Positions 15,744-25,536 of a stretch of 43,303 nucleotides of DNA are shown here, piece by piece. This DNA comes from JANLUX01 sp031409815 (lineage in GTDB: Bacteria; Bacteroidota; Bacteroidia; AKYH767-A; OLB10): NCBI GenBank assembly GCA_031409815.1, contig JANNXV010000026.1, positions 1 through 43,303 on the forward strand, read 5' to 3'. Each line of letters opens with the position of its first letter. Position 1 is the first letter of the stretch. The notes beneath the pieces are model-generated. The model was given only the letters and a program-made list of their open reading frames with translations, searched no databases and had not been told where the DNA came from. The position numbers were made by a program, and so were the translations under genes.

Positions 15744-16814
15744 ATGAGTAAGATGGATTTGTTGCCCCCCAAAGGAACTATCGAAACAAAAGCGGTGCTG
15801 AAAAAATCAGCTGAGGCGCATCGTTACTTGGCAGAACTAAAAGGGGTTGCTCAATCAATACCTAATCAAAACATTTTGATTGACACACTCTCGTTGCAGG
15901 AAGCGCGTGAAAGTTCTGCTATCGAAAATATTATTTCCACGTTTGATGATGTGTATCAATCCAACTCAAGCAGTAACAACTATATTTCATCTGCCGCTAA
16001 AGAAGTTCATGCGTATTCCAAAGCATTAAAGGTAGGATTTGAATTAGTGAAGAAAAATGGATTGCTCACTGCGAATCATATTTTAAAAATTCAAAGCACG
16101 ATTGAAAATAACAAAGCAGGTTTTAGAAAATTGCCCGGTACTAAATTGCTGAACGAAGCAACCGGTAAAACTGTGTATGAACCACCGCAACATTATGATG
16201 ACATTCTGATACTGATGGATAACTTAGAACAATACATTAATGATGATGAACTTTCAGATGTTGACCCGTTGATAAAAATGGCAATCATACATCATCAGTT
16301 TGAGAGCATTCATCCTTTTTACGATGGCAATGGTAGAACGGGTAGAATAATCAATATACTTTACCTCATTAAAAACGATCTGCTCTCGCTTCCCATTCTA
16401 TATATGAGCCGTTATGTTATCCAACACAAAGCAAATTATTATCACTTGTTGCAAGAAGTTCGCAACACAAAAAATTGGGAACCCTGGATTTTGTTTATGC
16501 TTGATGCAGTGGCAGCTACTTCAAAAAATACCATTCAGGTTATTATGGGTATTTCAAAAGCTATGCAACACTACAAAGTTTTAATCAGGGAGCAAGCACC
16601 AAAAATATATTCACAGGATTTACTGAATAATCTTTTTCGTTATCCCTATACCAAAATAGAATATCTTATGAAAGATTTGGAAATAAGCCGCAACACAGCA
16701 ATTCGTTATTTGGAACAATTAGAAAAATTGGATTTGACTGCTAAGAAAAAAGTAGGACGCGATAATTTTTATGTAAATAAATCGCTCATCAATATTTTAA
16801 TCAACCCTAAATAA
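15744..16814 (+). CDS. Fic family protein with N-terminal Fic_N and C-terminal winged helix
   Basis: 356 residues from ATG 15744, preceded by AGAAAGGA; an upstream in-frame TTG at 15714 overlaps the promoter. The Fic active site is HPFYDGNGRTGR from H190, a full HxFxxGNGRxxR motif, so AMP-transferase activity is expected. An inhibitory helix motif (S/T)xxxE(N/G) is present as S57-SAI-E61-N62, placing it in the N-terminally self-inhibited class II. The C-terminal 70 residues (YPYTKIEYLMKDLEISRNTA, then IRYLEQLEKLDLTAKKKVGR) look like a winged HTH. There is no separate antitoxin gene. The repeated operator upstream suggests autoregulation. Confidence 0.93.
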   Translation: MSKMDLLPPKGTIETKAVLKKSAEAHRYLAELKGVAQSIPNQNILIDTLSLQEARESSAIENIISTFDDVYQSNSSSNNYISSAAKEVHAYSKALKVGFELVKKNGLLTANHILKIQSTIENNKAGFRKLPGTKLLNEATGKTVYEPPQHYDDILILMDNLEQYINDDELSDVDPLIKMAIIHHQFESIHPFYDGNGRTGRIINILYLIKNDLLSLPILYMSRYVIQHKANYYHLLQEVRNTKNWEPWILFMLDAVAATSKNTIQVIMGISKAMQHYKVLIREQAPKIYSQDLLNNLFRYPYTKIEYLMKDLEISRNTAIRYLEQLEKLDLTAKKKVGRDNFYVNKSLINILINPK

Positions 16815-16907
16815 ATAAGGACCCGGACTTCCAACCACCGCTGTCATGTAATTTTACTTGTTTCAATTTAAGCAAAGTGTCACCTAACATTAACAAAAAA
16901 TATTTTC

Positions 16908-19900
16908 TCACACCCCTTCCACTTTTTTCACATTGTCCTCCGTATCCCGGTCAATTAATATGTGCAATGGATCAATACCTGCTTTTGAAGGTTTGTCTTT
17001 TACAATGATTTCAAATTTATTTTTTGATTGCCTAATAAATTTTTTGGTGAGATAAATCAAAGAATCCTTACCATCCTTTCCGGCTGTATAAACGCCAACA
17101 TCCATCCAGTCTCTTAAAGGAATTTCCTTTTCAGATCCAACACTATCCGCTCTCGATTTTTTACACTCTACTTCCAAGTCTACTTTGTAGTTTCCATCTT
17201 TAGTTTTTGTAGCAGCAATATTGGTTGTATGATTATTGTAAATCGTAATCGTTTCAAACAAATCAGTAATCACATATTGCAAACTGTCAGGTGTTGATTG
17301 TTTAATGTATTTCAAAAAATCAATAGAAGTGGGATAAGGTCCTTCTTTAAATGCATACTGTTTTACAAATCGCGAAACAGCTGCGTTCAATGAATCTTCA
17401 CCGATATAATCTTTCAACGCATAAAACACAAGGCTTCCTTTTTGATAATGTATGTATTGCTGGTTTTCATTTAACATGATGGGTAATTCACGTTTACGTT
17501 CTCCTGATCGGCCGCGCAGGTAACGATCCAACTCATACTTCAAAAATTTCTCCATGTTATTTTTTCCATACTCATGTTCCATCACCATCAAAGCAGTGTA
17601 TTGTGCCATGCTTTCCACCATCATGGTTGCTCCCTGCACATTGGCACCACACACCTGGTGTCCCCACCACTGGTGCCCAACTTCGTGTGAGGTTACATAA
17701 AATGCCATGTCAATATCACTCTCCTTATCCACATCCATAATAAAACCAATTCCCTCTGAAAAAGGAATGGTGTTGGGAAACGATTGAGCAAACAACCGGT
17801 AGCGAGGAAACTCAATAATGCGCACTTGCTTGTGCTGATAAGGACTAAAGTTGGCGTTGCAATAGTCCAACGTCCTTTTAATCCCTTTTACCATACGTTG
17901 CAAATCGTACTCATGTCCTTTTTGATAATAAATTTCGATGTTCACCCCATCATGTTTATCGCGCAATACCTCATAACGCGCACTCAGGAACGAAACAAAA
18001 TTCCAAATAGGTGCATCCATTTTGTAATGAAAGTACCTGCGACCATTTTCTGTCCACTCCCTTTGTAAGTAACCTGGAGAAATGGCAATCTGATCGGGCG
18101 CGGTGCTAACTGTTGCTTCATAGGTTAACCAATCCGCATCCGTTGTTAGGTAAGTATTTTGTAATGCAGCAACATCTGTAATCGGGTTCATGCGATACAA
18201 TTTCTTTGGCAAGTTGGCTTCCTTTCTGCGATCATCATCTGATAATTCCTGGCTTTCATCATAACCAATTTGTGGCATTAGCAGATTATTGATAAAAGTG
18301 CCATTATAAACGACACTTGTACTTCCACCATCATTAGGAAAACCTTTAGCTAAATAATCAATGTTAAATTCAAGAGTAGTGCTGTCGCCAGCAGCTAATG
18401 GTTTTGAAAAATGATAAATAAAGAATCCTTGTTTCCGATCATTCAAAACTTTTTTTGCATCGATTCCAAATTGTATTTTATTTATTTCAGCATCCGAAGG
18501 AAGTACAACTATTATTGAATCAATAGCTTGAGCTGATTTATTTTTGATGGTATATGTTCCATTCATTTTACAATTACGTTCGTAAGGAAACAAATCAACA
18601 TTTACCTTAATAGCCGTGATTCGTGGTTGAATCATATGAAGATACTTTCGGTATTCCCGTTCATAATCTGCTGAATTTTTTCGTTGCTCTTTTGGTGATT
18701 GATATTTATTAAGCACATTAGTATTGTAATAAATAAAACCACCACAAATAATAAACAAAGCAAGACCTATTGGAATAACTAACTTTCCCTGACCCGCTTT
18801 CCAAAGCGCCTTCATTTTTACAAATCTTGGAACAAAACCAATCTCACTCCCACGTTTCATCATCAACAGCGAAATCATAAATAGTACAATGCCCAGCATT
18901 AGCCAATACGTGTCAAACATTAGAATCGGGAAAACAAAATGACCGAAACCATTCATAGCCGAATAACTTGCATTGGGGGCATTACCATAAAAAATCAGAT
19001 TGTGATTAATATCATTGGCTTGAAGAAAGAAATTAGCAATCCAGAAAAGTATTACAATGGTGTGCCCAAGAAATTTATTGTTGACCAAACCATGAACAAA
19101 AAAAGTGAGTAGCGTAATTAATACGAGGTAAGGAAAAGTAGTGAGAGAAAGTGACTTGATATATATCGCAATCTGATAATCATAAAACCCATTGATGGTT
19201 TGAACAAGTACACCAGATAAAATCAGAACAACCAACAAAAAAATCTCCACGAAAAACATTGCGGTTAATTTTGATAATAGAATTAAGTGATTACTCAAAG
19301 GAGTTGCATCAATGATAGGTGCAAGTTTCACATCGATTTCTTTCCATAATAACTCGCCTGAATAAAATGCAATGATGATAATAAGAAATAACATAAAATT
19401 TCCGGTTAGCAAATCCATAATCATATAGGTAACCGGATAAGCTGATGTACCATACGCCTCACCAATGTAAGAAGCATTTGAAAGCAACATAAAAACGCCA
19501 CACAATGTGATTGCAATAAACGGGACAGCTTTTATTACCCCTTTAAAATCAAATTTTACCAAATACCACCATTGCTTAAATTGCGCGGCATAACTGGTTG
19601 CATAATTAACAACAGGAATAATTGTTGAAGTGTTATAATCGTTTTCTTCCGACACTATTTTCTTCCTTCTTTTTAGCTGTGGAGCTGCCTTTGAAAATTT
19701 AAAAAACCTATAAAACACAGCACCAACTCCTAATGAAATGCTCAACCATAGAAGGCGGTTATATAAAAGCAATCCTTCAAATGGAACCGTCATTGAATTT
19801 TTTTCTGCTACTGTCCAATAACGTGTGAGGTTGGTAGTAGCTGAAAACCCAAATGGATCGAGTATTGACATTACCCGATTGTGCTGAATATCGCGTTGGT

Positions 19901-20483
19901 TAGAAAGAATAATAAGATAAAGCGCAAATAAAATAACTCCCTGAACATAAATAGCCAGTTGATTACGGAAATAACTTCCCATTGCAAAAAACAAAACTCC
20001 TAAAATAAAAACATCGGGAACGATGTAAACGAGAAATGGATGTAAGTATGCATTTGGCATAAATGCACCGATATGTTCCGTATCCACACCCGGAAAAACA
20101 CTTCCTAACATATTCCCAAAAAGTATTCCGCTAAAAACAATTAGTGCAATAATATAAGAGCCAAAAAATCTGCCTCCCAAATATTCCCATTTCTTAACCG
20201 GTGTGGTAAAAATAATTTCGTGAAAGCCATGCTCAAAATCGCGAAACACAGGCACTCCCATAATTGCAGAACAAATCATTGTACCAAAAATGGTGATGAT
20301 CATTACAACCATATTTATAGTAAAAGGAGAATTCTTATTTACCAATCCACCTTCGCCACCAATCCCAACATGCTGCGAATAAGCGGCCAGGAAAGTCATA
20401 AAAAAGAAAATTAAAAAGTAGACGTAAGTAGCAGGGCGCTTTAGCCGGTATAGAATTTCGAAAGTGAATATTTTTAGGAACAT
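16908..20483 (-). CDS. ABC-2 permease fused to M1-type aminopeptidase
   Basis: 1191 residues. The N-terminal half (about 1-600) is membrane protein with roughly a dozen hydrophobic segments arranged as two permease-like units, with the ABC2 coupling motif FTTPVKKWEYLGGRFFGSY near residue 90 and a second cytoplasmic stretch around 270-310. The C-terminal half (about 640-1150) is a gluzincin of the M1 fold. Zinc site HEVGH is at 933-937, followed by QWWGHQV, with the third ligand probably E957 in MMVESMAQY. The gap from the second His to this Glu is 19 residues, one more than classic M1 enzymes. It follows its ATPase gene (20605-21480), separated by a long palindrome. The peptidase probably faces the periplasm; substrate unknown. 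Confidence 0.92.
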   Translation of the reverse strand: MFLKIFTFEILYRLKRPATYVYFLIFFFMTFLAAYSQHVGIGGEGGLVNKNSPFTINMVVMIITIFGTMICSAIMGVPVFRDFEHGFHEIIFTTPVKKWEYLGGRFFGSYIIALIVFSGILFGNMLGSVFPGVDTEHIGAFMPNAYLHPFLVYIVPDVFILGVLFFAMGSYFRNQLAIYVQGVILFALYLIILSNQRDIQHNRVMSILDPFGFSATTNLTRYWTVAEKNSMTVPFEGLLLYNRLLWLSISLGVGAVFYRFFKFSKAAPQLKRRKKIVSEENDYNTSTIIPVVNYATSYAAQFKQWWYLVKFDFKGVIKAVPFIAITLCGVFMLLSNASYIGEAYGTSAYPVTYMIMDLLTGNFMLFLIIIIAFYSGELLWKEIDVKLAPIIDATPLSNHLILLSKLTAMFFVEIFLLVVLILSGVLVQTINGFYDYQIAIYIKSLSLTTFPYLVLITLLTFFVHGLVNNKFLGHTIVILFWIANFFLQANDINHNLIFYGNAPNASYSAMNGFGHFVFPILMFDTYWLMLGIVLFMISLLMMKRGSEIGFVPRFVKMKALWKAGQGKLVIPIGLALFIICGGFIYYNTNVLNKYQSPKEQRKNSADYEREYRKYLHMIQPRITAIKVNVDLFPYERNCKMNGTYTIKNKSAQAIDSIIVVLPSDAEINKIQFGIDAKKVLNDRKQGFFIYHFSKPLAAGDSTTLEFNIDYLAKGFPNDGGSTSVVYNGTFINNLLMPQIGYDESQELSDDDRRKEANLPKKLYRMNPITDVAALQNTYLTTDADWLTYEATVSTAPDQIAISPGYLQREWTENGRRYFHYKMDAPIWNFVSFLSARYEVLRDKHDGVNIEIYYQKGHEYDLQRMVKGIKRTLDYCNANFSPYQHKQVRIIEFPRYRLFAQSFPNTIPFSEGIGFIMDVDKESDIDMAFYVTSHEVGHQWWGHQVCGANVQGATMMVESMAQYTALMVMEHEYGKNNMEKFLKYELDRYLRGRSGERKRELPIMLNENQQYIHYQKGSLVFYALKDYIGEDSLNAAVSRFVKQYAFKEGPYPTSIDFLKYIKQSTPDSLQYVITDLFETITIYNNHTTNIAATKTKDGNYKVDLEVECKKSRADSVGSEKEIPLRDWMDVGVYTAGKDGKDSLIYLTKKFIRQSKNKFEIIVKDKPSKAGIDPLHILIDRDTEDNVKKVEGV

Positions 20484-20534
20484 GGTTATAAATTTAAAAT
20501 GAGATTAAATTTTATTTTAATTTTTTTTGGTGTG

Positions 20535-20600
20535 ATGCCTTCGACTTCGCTCGGGCTAACCATTCGTGTTGGAGGTCAGCCTGAGCGAAGTCGAAGGCAT
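20535..20600. repeat. 23-bp-arm palindrome between ABC ATPase and permease-peptidase
   Basis: Left arm 20535-20557 starts ATGCCTTCGACTTCGCTC; right arm 20578-20600 ends GAGCGAAGTCGAAGGCAT. Arms pair with one mismatch around a 20-nt loop. There is no T-run on either side, so it is not a standard terminator. The GC-rich CTTCGACTTCGCTC core is unlike the AT-rich surroundings, suggesting a mobile or dispersed palindromic element. Confidence 0.9.
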
Positions 20601-20604
20601 CGGA

Positions 20605-21480
20605 TTAATTCATCATACCTTGAATTACTGAAAAATAAACATCCTCCAACTGTGGCTCTACTTTTTCAAAACCACTGTTCAAATCAGCATCACTCCACAC
20701 ATGCATTTCAATTTGCCCGGTATTAAATTTGGTGGAAATCACACGATGTTGGTCATGCGATTGTTTTGATTCTGCTTTACTCATAAACTTGCGCCAAACC
20801 TTGCCTTGCACTTTTTCAATTGCTTTCATCGGATGACCTTCAAACAACACTTCGCCTTTATTAATGATCGCCATTTGCGAGCACAGCTCTTTTACATCTT
20901 CCACAATATGTGTTGACAAAATCACAATCACATTTTCACTAATCTCACTTAATAAGTTTAAAAAACGGTTGCGTTCGGTTGGGTCCAGGCCTGCTGTGGG
21001 TTCATCCACAATAATTATTTTAGGATTTCCAATCAATGCTTGTGCAATTCCAAAACGTTGCTTCATTCCTCCCGAGTAGCCGCCCAGTTTTTTCTTTCGT
21101 GCATCGTATAAATTGGTTTGATTTAATAAAGCATTTACCAATTCGCTACGTTGCTTTTTATCGGTTGCTCCTTTCAACACTGCGAGGTGATTCAATAATT
21201 CTTCTGCACTCACGTTTGGATACACGCCAAACTCCTGTGGCAGATAACCCAATATCTTTCTCACTTCTTCCTTTTGCTCAAGCACGCTCAAGTCGTCCAG
21301 CAAAATTGATCCGCTATCTGCTTCTTGCAAAGTTGCAATCGTCCGCATCAGCGAACTTTTTCCAGCTCCATTTGGGCCCAGCAAACCAAATAATCCGTTA
21401 TTAATAGTGAGACTTACATTCTTTAATGCCTGCACACCATTTGGGTATGTTTTACTGAGGTCAGAAATTTTTAATTGCAT
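20605..21480 (-). CDS. ABC transporter ATP-binding subunit, partner of the permease-peptidase
   Basis: 291 residues. Walker A GPNGAGKS, Q-loop in GYLPQEFGVYPNV, signature YSGGMKQRFG, Walker B IIIVDEPTAGLDP and H-loop STHIVEDV are all present. The Q-loop text and YSGGM form are typical of ATPases paired with ABC-2 permeases of the M1-fusion type. The C-terminal 70 residues form a regulatory tail ending QLEDVYFSVIQGMMN. It is the first gene of a probable two-gene unit with 16908-20483; the stop-to-start gap is 121 bp, mostly palindrome. Confidence 0.93.
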   Translation of the reverse strand: MQLKISDLSKTYPNGVQALKNVSLTINNGLFGLLGPNGAGKSSLMRTIATLQEADSGSILLDDLSVLEQKEEVRKILGYLPQEFGVYPNVSAEELLNHLAVLKGATDKKQRSELVNALLNQTNLYDARKKKLGGYSGGMKQRFGIAQALIGNPKIIIVDEPTAGLDPTERNRFLNLLSEISENVIVILSTHIVEDVKELCSQMAIINKGEVLFEGHPMKAIEKVQGKVWRKFMSKAESKQSHDQHRVISTKFNTGQIEMHVWSDADLNSGFEKVEPQLEDVYFSVIQGMMN

Positions 21481-21684
21481 AATTGTAGAAATAAATTTGA
21501 ATTGCTAAAAGTAATGTATAATTAATAAGACGAATTAGTGCCGGCAGTTTGTTACAGTACAATTACAAAATTTAAAATTTTCCTTCTTAAAGTAATTCTT
21601 ATGTAAGGTTTTCAGTTCAAAATACAAATTCAAAAAAGACCAAAAAATGCGGCCTTTCTTAATCCAAAATAAAATTGAAAATAA

Positions 21685-22494
21685 CTATTTATGAATTGTA
21701 ATATTGGTTGGCACTGGTCCTGAAATATCGTTTTTATTAAACGCATTTCTGATGTCTTCCTGCACACCGAAAAACACATCCCAATAATGTTCAGGCGTTG
21801 CATAAGGTCGGATAGCGAAAGTAATCATACCATCACCTACTTTAAGCACATTAACGGAAGGCGCAGGATCTTTCAAAACAAATTGATTGGCTGCCATTGC
21901 ATCCATGGCCACTTTTCTAGCTTTTTCAATGTCACCATCAGGTGCAATTGCCATGGTAATATCCACACGCAGGTTACCATGCTTAGTGTAATTAATAATT
22001 GTACCATTCGATACGGCACCGTTGGCAAGTATTACCGTTTTATTTTCTGGTGTTAAAAGCAGCGTATTAAAAATTTGTATTTCCAGCACATGACCGGTCT
22101 GTCCTCCCGACTCAATTAAATCGCCCACTTTAAATGGTTTGAAAACCATCAACAAAACGCCCCCTGCAAAATTGGCAAGCGAGCCTTGTAATGCCAAACC
22201 AACCGCCAAACCTAAAGCTCCCACTACTGCAACAAAAGAGGTAGTTTGCAAACCAAGCATACCGGCCACCGTTATCAGCAACAATACTTTTAAAGCCGCA
22301 CTTACCATGCTTCCTAAAAACGATTGCAGCGAAACATCAATGCCTCTTTTATTCAGCCCTTTAGATACCATTCTGCCTACCCATCCAGTAATGTAAAGTC
22401 CGATGATAAATACTAATAAAGCACCTAATACTCTTGGTCCGAAAACGGTAATCCACTGAATAAATTTTTCTGAGTAAGTTGAAACCTGATCCAT
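21685..22494 (-). CDS. Small-conductance mechanosensitive channel, MscS family
   Basis: 269 residues, inner-membrane osmotic safety valve. Three TM segments at about 18-40, 60-80 and 85-113; TM3 contains the glycine/alanine pore-lining pattern AVVGALGLAVGLALQGSLAN followed by FAGGVLLMVFKPFKVGDLI, the MscS signature. The beta domain with VLEIQIFNTLLLTPENKTVILANG and a C-terminal alpha/beta domain follow. Length and architecture match the minimal E. coli-like MscS. It appears monocistronic; no terminator is obvious in 21481-21684. Confidence 0.96.
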   Translation of the reverse strand: MDQVSTYSEKFIQWITVFGPRVLGALLVFIIGLYITGWVGRMVSKGLNKRGIDVSLQSFLGSMVSAALKVLLLITVAGMLGLQTTSFVAVVGALGLAVGLALQGSLANFAGGVLLMVFKPFKVGDLIESGGQTGHVLEIQIFNTLLLTPENKTVILANGAVSNGTIINYTKHGNLRVDITMAIAPDGDIEKARKVAMDAMAANQFVLKDPAPSVNVLKVGDGMITFAIRPYATPEHYWDVFFGVQEDIRNAFNKNDISGPVPTNITIHK

Positions 22495-22655
22495 AATTTT
22501 TTTGTTTTATAAGTGATTTTTTAAAGGGTTGCAAACATATTAAGATATATTCAGAAATCTATATCAAAGATTAGTGAATGCTCACTATTTGACTTTTATA
22601 AGTTTAAATAATCCTTTTCAAAACCAATTACTTAAATAATCAAAGTAAAATATTA

Positions 22656-22687
22656 TTTGGTTTATAACATAAACTACTTTATGTTTG
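22656..22687 (+). promoter_or_regulatory. Bacteroidota-type promoter of the TonB-dependent receptor gene
   Basis: -33 TTTG at 22656-22659, 20 bp, and -7 TATGTTTG at 22680-22687. Both elements match the phylum consensus. The ATG is only 10 bp after the -7 box, giving a very short leader. Confidence 0.75.
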
Positions 22688-22697
22688 CATCCAGATT

Positions 22698-24812
22698 ATG
22701 AAACCTCTCATATTTATAACACTTATTTGTCTTCTTCCTGAGTTGCTGCTTGCACAAACCAAACTCAGCGGAACGATTAACGATCCAAAAGGAATTCCAT
22801 TACCAGGAGTAAATGTTTTTATCAAGGACACTTATGATGGAGCCACTACTGACATTTTTGGAAAATTTAATTTCAATACTGATGAAACAGGCAAACACAT
22901 TTTAGTGATGAGTATGATTGGTTTCGAAAACATGGAGAAAGAGATTGAACTCAATGGAACTGAAATCAGCATTAATACCAAACTAAAAGAAAAAGCGAAC
23001 GAGTTAAATACGGTTACTGTTACAGCCGGATCGTTTGATGCCAGCGATGATAGAAAAATGGTGATGCTTCGTCCGCTGGATATTGTGACCACTGCCGGAG
23101 CGGCCGGAGATATTTATGGTGCACTGCAAACTTTGCCGGGCACTCAGCTAACCGGAGAAGCCGAAGGTTTGTTTGTACGCGGTGGCGATGCGAATGAAAG
23201 CAAAACTTTTATTGATGGCATATTGGTAAACAATCCCTATTTCACCAGTGTGCCCGATGTACCACAACGAGGTAGATTCTCTCCCTTTCTTTTTAAAGGA
23301 ACTAGTTTTAGTACAGGAGGCTATTCAGCACAATATGGTCATGCTCTTTCATCTGCCTTAATTTTAGAGAGTCAGGATTTGCCTGCTAAAACAACTACCA
23401 ATATCGGTGTGATGAGTGTTGGTGGAAACATTGGTCACAGTCATCGTTTTAAAAATACCAGCATTGGTGTGTATGGAGGGTATATAAATTTATGGCCGTA
23501 CTATCAATTGGTAAAACAAGATCGCAATTGGAGTAGCCCACCCGAATCATATAACGGTTCTTTAATATTCAGACAAAAAACTTCTTCAAGTGGTATGCTC
23601 AAAGTGTTTACCAGTATTGAAGGCAGCAATTTATCCCTTTCTTATACTGATCTTAACGATCCAAAGGAAGCAACAAGAATTGGTTACAAACTGCGCAACA
23701 CAAATCTTTTTACCAATGTTTCTTACAAAGAACTGCTATCGAAAAACTGGACCATTTTTACCAGTGGCTCTATTAGTGCAAACCACGACAATGCGATGGT
23801 AGATAGCAATGCGATTGAAAACCAAAATAATTTATATCAGGGAAGATTAACATTAACTCATTCACTCGGAGAGTTGTCGACCATTCGATTTGGTGGCGAA
23901 TATCTTTCAGGAGAAATTGAAAGCCAATACAACATGTTTAAAAATAAATTTCGTGATAATAGTGTTGCCGGATATGCAGAAGGTGATATCTACATCACAC
24001 ATAAACTTGTTTCGCGTGTTGGCATTCGTGCTGAACATTCAGATGCCATTGATGAATTTAATATTGCTCCACGTATTTCAATTGCTTACAAAACCGGTAA
24101 GTTCACACAATGTTCGTTTGCATACGGAGATTTTTATCAGAATCCTGACTACAAATATGTGCGTGCTGAAAACGATTTAAGTTTTGAAAAAGCAACGCAT
24201 TATATTTTAAATTTTCAACATGTGGATGACAAGCGAACATTCAGAATTGAAACGTATTATAAACAATACCACAATCTGCTTCGCACTGTTCCAAATACAA
24301 CTACCATCGGTGATGGTTATGCAAAAGGGATTGACATTTTTTGGAGAGATAAAAAAACAATTAAGTATGCAGACTATTGGATTTCCTATTCGTTTGTGGA
24401 TACCAAGCGTCAATATTTAGATTATCCTGTTAAAGCTACTCCTACTTTTGTAGCACAACATACCGTGAGTGTGGTTTTTAAATACTGGTTTATGAAAGCC
24501 CGAACTTCGGTAGGATTTACTTACCTGTTTGCCACAGGCAGACCTTATTTCAATCCTAATGCAACTTCGTTTTTATCTGACCATACTAAAGCGGTACATA
24601 ATTTAAGTTTAACCGCAAGTAAATTAACGATGATCGGAAAACATTTTACGGTGTTGGTTGCTTCCATTGGAAATGTGCCGGGAGTAAAAAATGTTTTCAC
24701 TTATAATTATAGTGATGATGGAATGAGACGTGAAGCTGTGGGCCCTCCATCGCTACGTACATTTTTTGTTGGCTGTTTTATCAGCATTGGAGAAGACCGA
24801 ACAGATGATTGA
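22698..24812 (+). CDS. TonB-dependent receptor-like outer-membrane protein
   Basis: 704 residues with a signal peptide (MKPLIFITLICLLPELLLAQ). Residues about 21-105 are a CarboxypepD_reg-like domain (LSGTINDPKGIPLPGVNVFI..GATTDIFGKFNF), about 115-230 a plug domain (GDIYGALQTLPGTQ, FVRGGDANESKTFIDGILVN), and the rest an outer-membrane beta-barrel with alternating amphipathic strands. It is shorter than SusC-type receptors and no SusD neighbour follows, so a siderophore, metal or small-molecule receptor is more likely than a glycan importer. No TonB box was assigned with confidence. Confidence 0.9.
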   Translation: MKPLIFITLICLLPELLLAQTKLSGTINDPKGIPLPGVNVFIKDTYDGATTDIFGKFNFNTDETGKHILVMSMIGFENMEKEIELNGTEISINTKLKEKANELNTVTVTAGSFDASDDRKMVMLRPLDIVTTAGAAGDIYGALQTLPGTQLTGEAEGLFVRGGDANESKTFIDGILVNNPYFTSVPDVPQRGRFSPFLFKGTSFSTGGYSAQYGHALSSALILESQDLPAKTTTNIGVMSVGGNIGHSHRFKNTSIGVYGGYINLWPYYQLVKQDRNWSSPPESYNGSLIFRQKTSSSGMLKVFTSIEGSNLSLSYTDLNDPKEATRIGYKLRNTNLFTNVSYKELLSKNWTIFTSGSISANHDNAMVDSNAIENQNNLYQGRLTLTHSLGELSTIRFGGEYLSGEIESQYNMFKNKFRDNSVAGYAEGDIYITHKLVSRVGIRAEHSDAIDEFNIAPRISIAYKTGKFTQCSFAYGDFYQNPDYKYVRAENDLSFEKATHYILNFQHVDDKRTFRIETYYKQYHNLLRTVPNTTTIGDGYAKGIDIFWRDKKTIKYADYWISYSFVDTKRQYLDYPVKATPTFVAQHTVSVVFKYWFMKARTSVGFTYLFATGRPYFNPNATSFLSDHTKAVHNLSLTASKLTMIGKHFTVLVASIGNVPGVKNVFTYNYSDDGMRREAVGPPSLRTFFVGCFISIGEDRTDD

Positions 24813-24821
24813 TCAGGAGTT

Positions 24822-24842
24822 ATGAATTATGAATTATGAATT
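24822..24842 (+). repeat. Heptamer tandem array (ATGAATT)3
   Basis: Three perfect copies of ATGAATT, 9 bp after the receptor gene stop and 47 bp before the next ATG. Confidence 0.88.
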
Positions 24843-24888
24843 ATAAGAATTAATAAACATTAAAAATAGAACCATTAAAAATAAAAAA

Positions 24889-25530
24889 ATGAAAAAACTA
24901 CTCACCTTAATTGTTGCGATGATAGCACTGAATGCTTCCGCACAAAATTCGAAATTCGAAAAAGCATTATTGAAAAACGTAAACATGATGGATACAGTTA
25001 GCACGGTAGGAACCTGGCAAACGGCAACCAACAATGTTGAACGTATGGCTGCTGCCGAGCCAAAAGAATGGCTTGCAAATTATTATTCAGGTTACGCTAA
25101 TTTAATGTTGGGCTTGAACCAAAAAGACAATATCACAAAAGATAGTTATTATGATCGCGCATTGAATTATATTGACAAAGCAGATTCTATCCAGCCAAAC
25201 AATTCAGAAATTAACGCCTTGCACGGTTTTGCATTATCGATGAAAATTGGCGTTGATCCGCAGACCCGCGGAATGAGTTTAGGTCCACAAGCCGCTATGT
25301 ATATTGCAAAAGCAAAACAATTAGATCCAAACAATCCACGCCCATATATGTTGCAAGGTCAATCTGCTATGTATACTCCCGAGCAATATGGCGGAGGAAA
25401 AGACAAGGCACTTCCATTGCTGGAAACTGCTGTTGAGAAGTATAAAAATTTCAAACTCGACAATCCGGTGATGCCTCATTGGGGAGAGAAAAGAACGAAA
25501 GATGTTTTAGAACAATGTAAAAGCATGTAA
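24889..25530 (+). CDS. Secreted TPR-like protein of unknown function
   Basis: 213 residues with a clear signal peptide (MKKLLTLIVAMIALNASAQ). The mature part is helical with TPR-like spacing: YYDRALNYIDKADSIQPNNS, AAMYIAKAKQLDPNNPRPYM and ALPLLETAVEKYKNFKLDNP, each ending in the D/P-N-N/P turn common to tetratricopeptide repeats. Likely periplasmic. It lies downstream of the receptor gene and 6 bp upstream of the membrane protein at 25537, so it may be co-transcribed with that gene. I do not recognise a named family. Confidence 0.8.
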   Translation: MKKLLTLIVAMIALNASAQNSKFEKALLKNVNMMDTVSTVGTWQTATNNVERMAAAEPKEWLANYYSGYANLMLGLNQKDNITKDSYYDRALNYIDKADSIQPNNSEINALHGFALSMKIGVDPQTRGMSLGPQAAMYIAKAKQLDPNNPRPYMLQGQSAMYTPEQYGGGKDKALPLLETAVEKYKNFKLDNPVMPHWGEKRTKDVLEQCKSM

Positions 25531-25536
25531 TCAATT

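Noticed and set aside
20535..20600. Rho-independent terminator between ABC ATPase and permease-peptidase
   Set aside because: The stem is followed by an A-run, not a T-run, in the direction of transcription, and termination here would cut off the partner gene.
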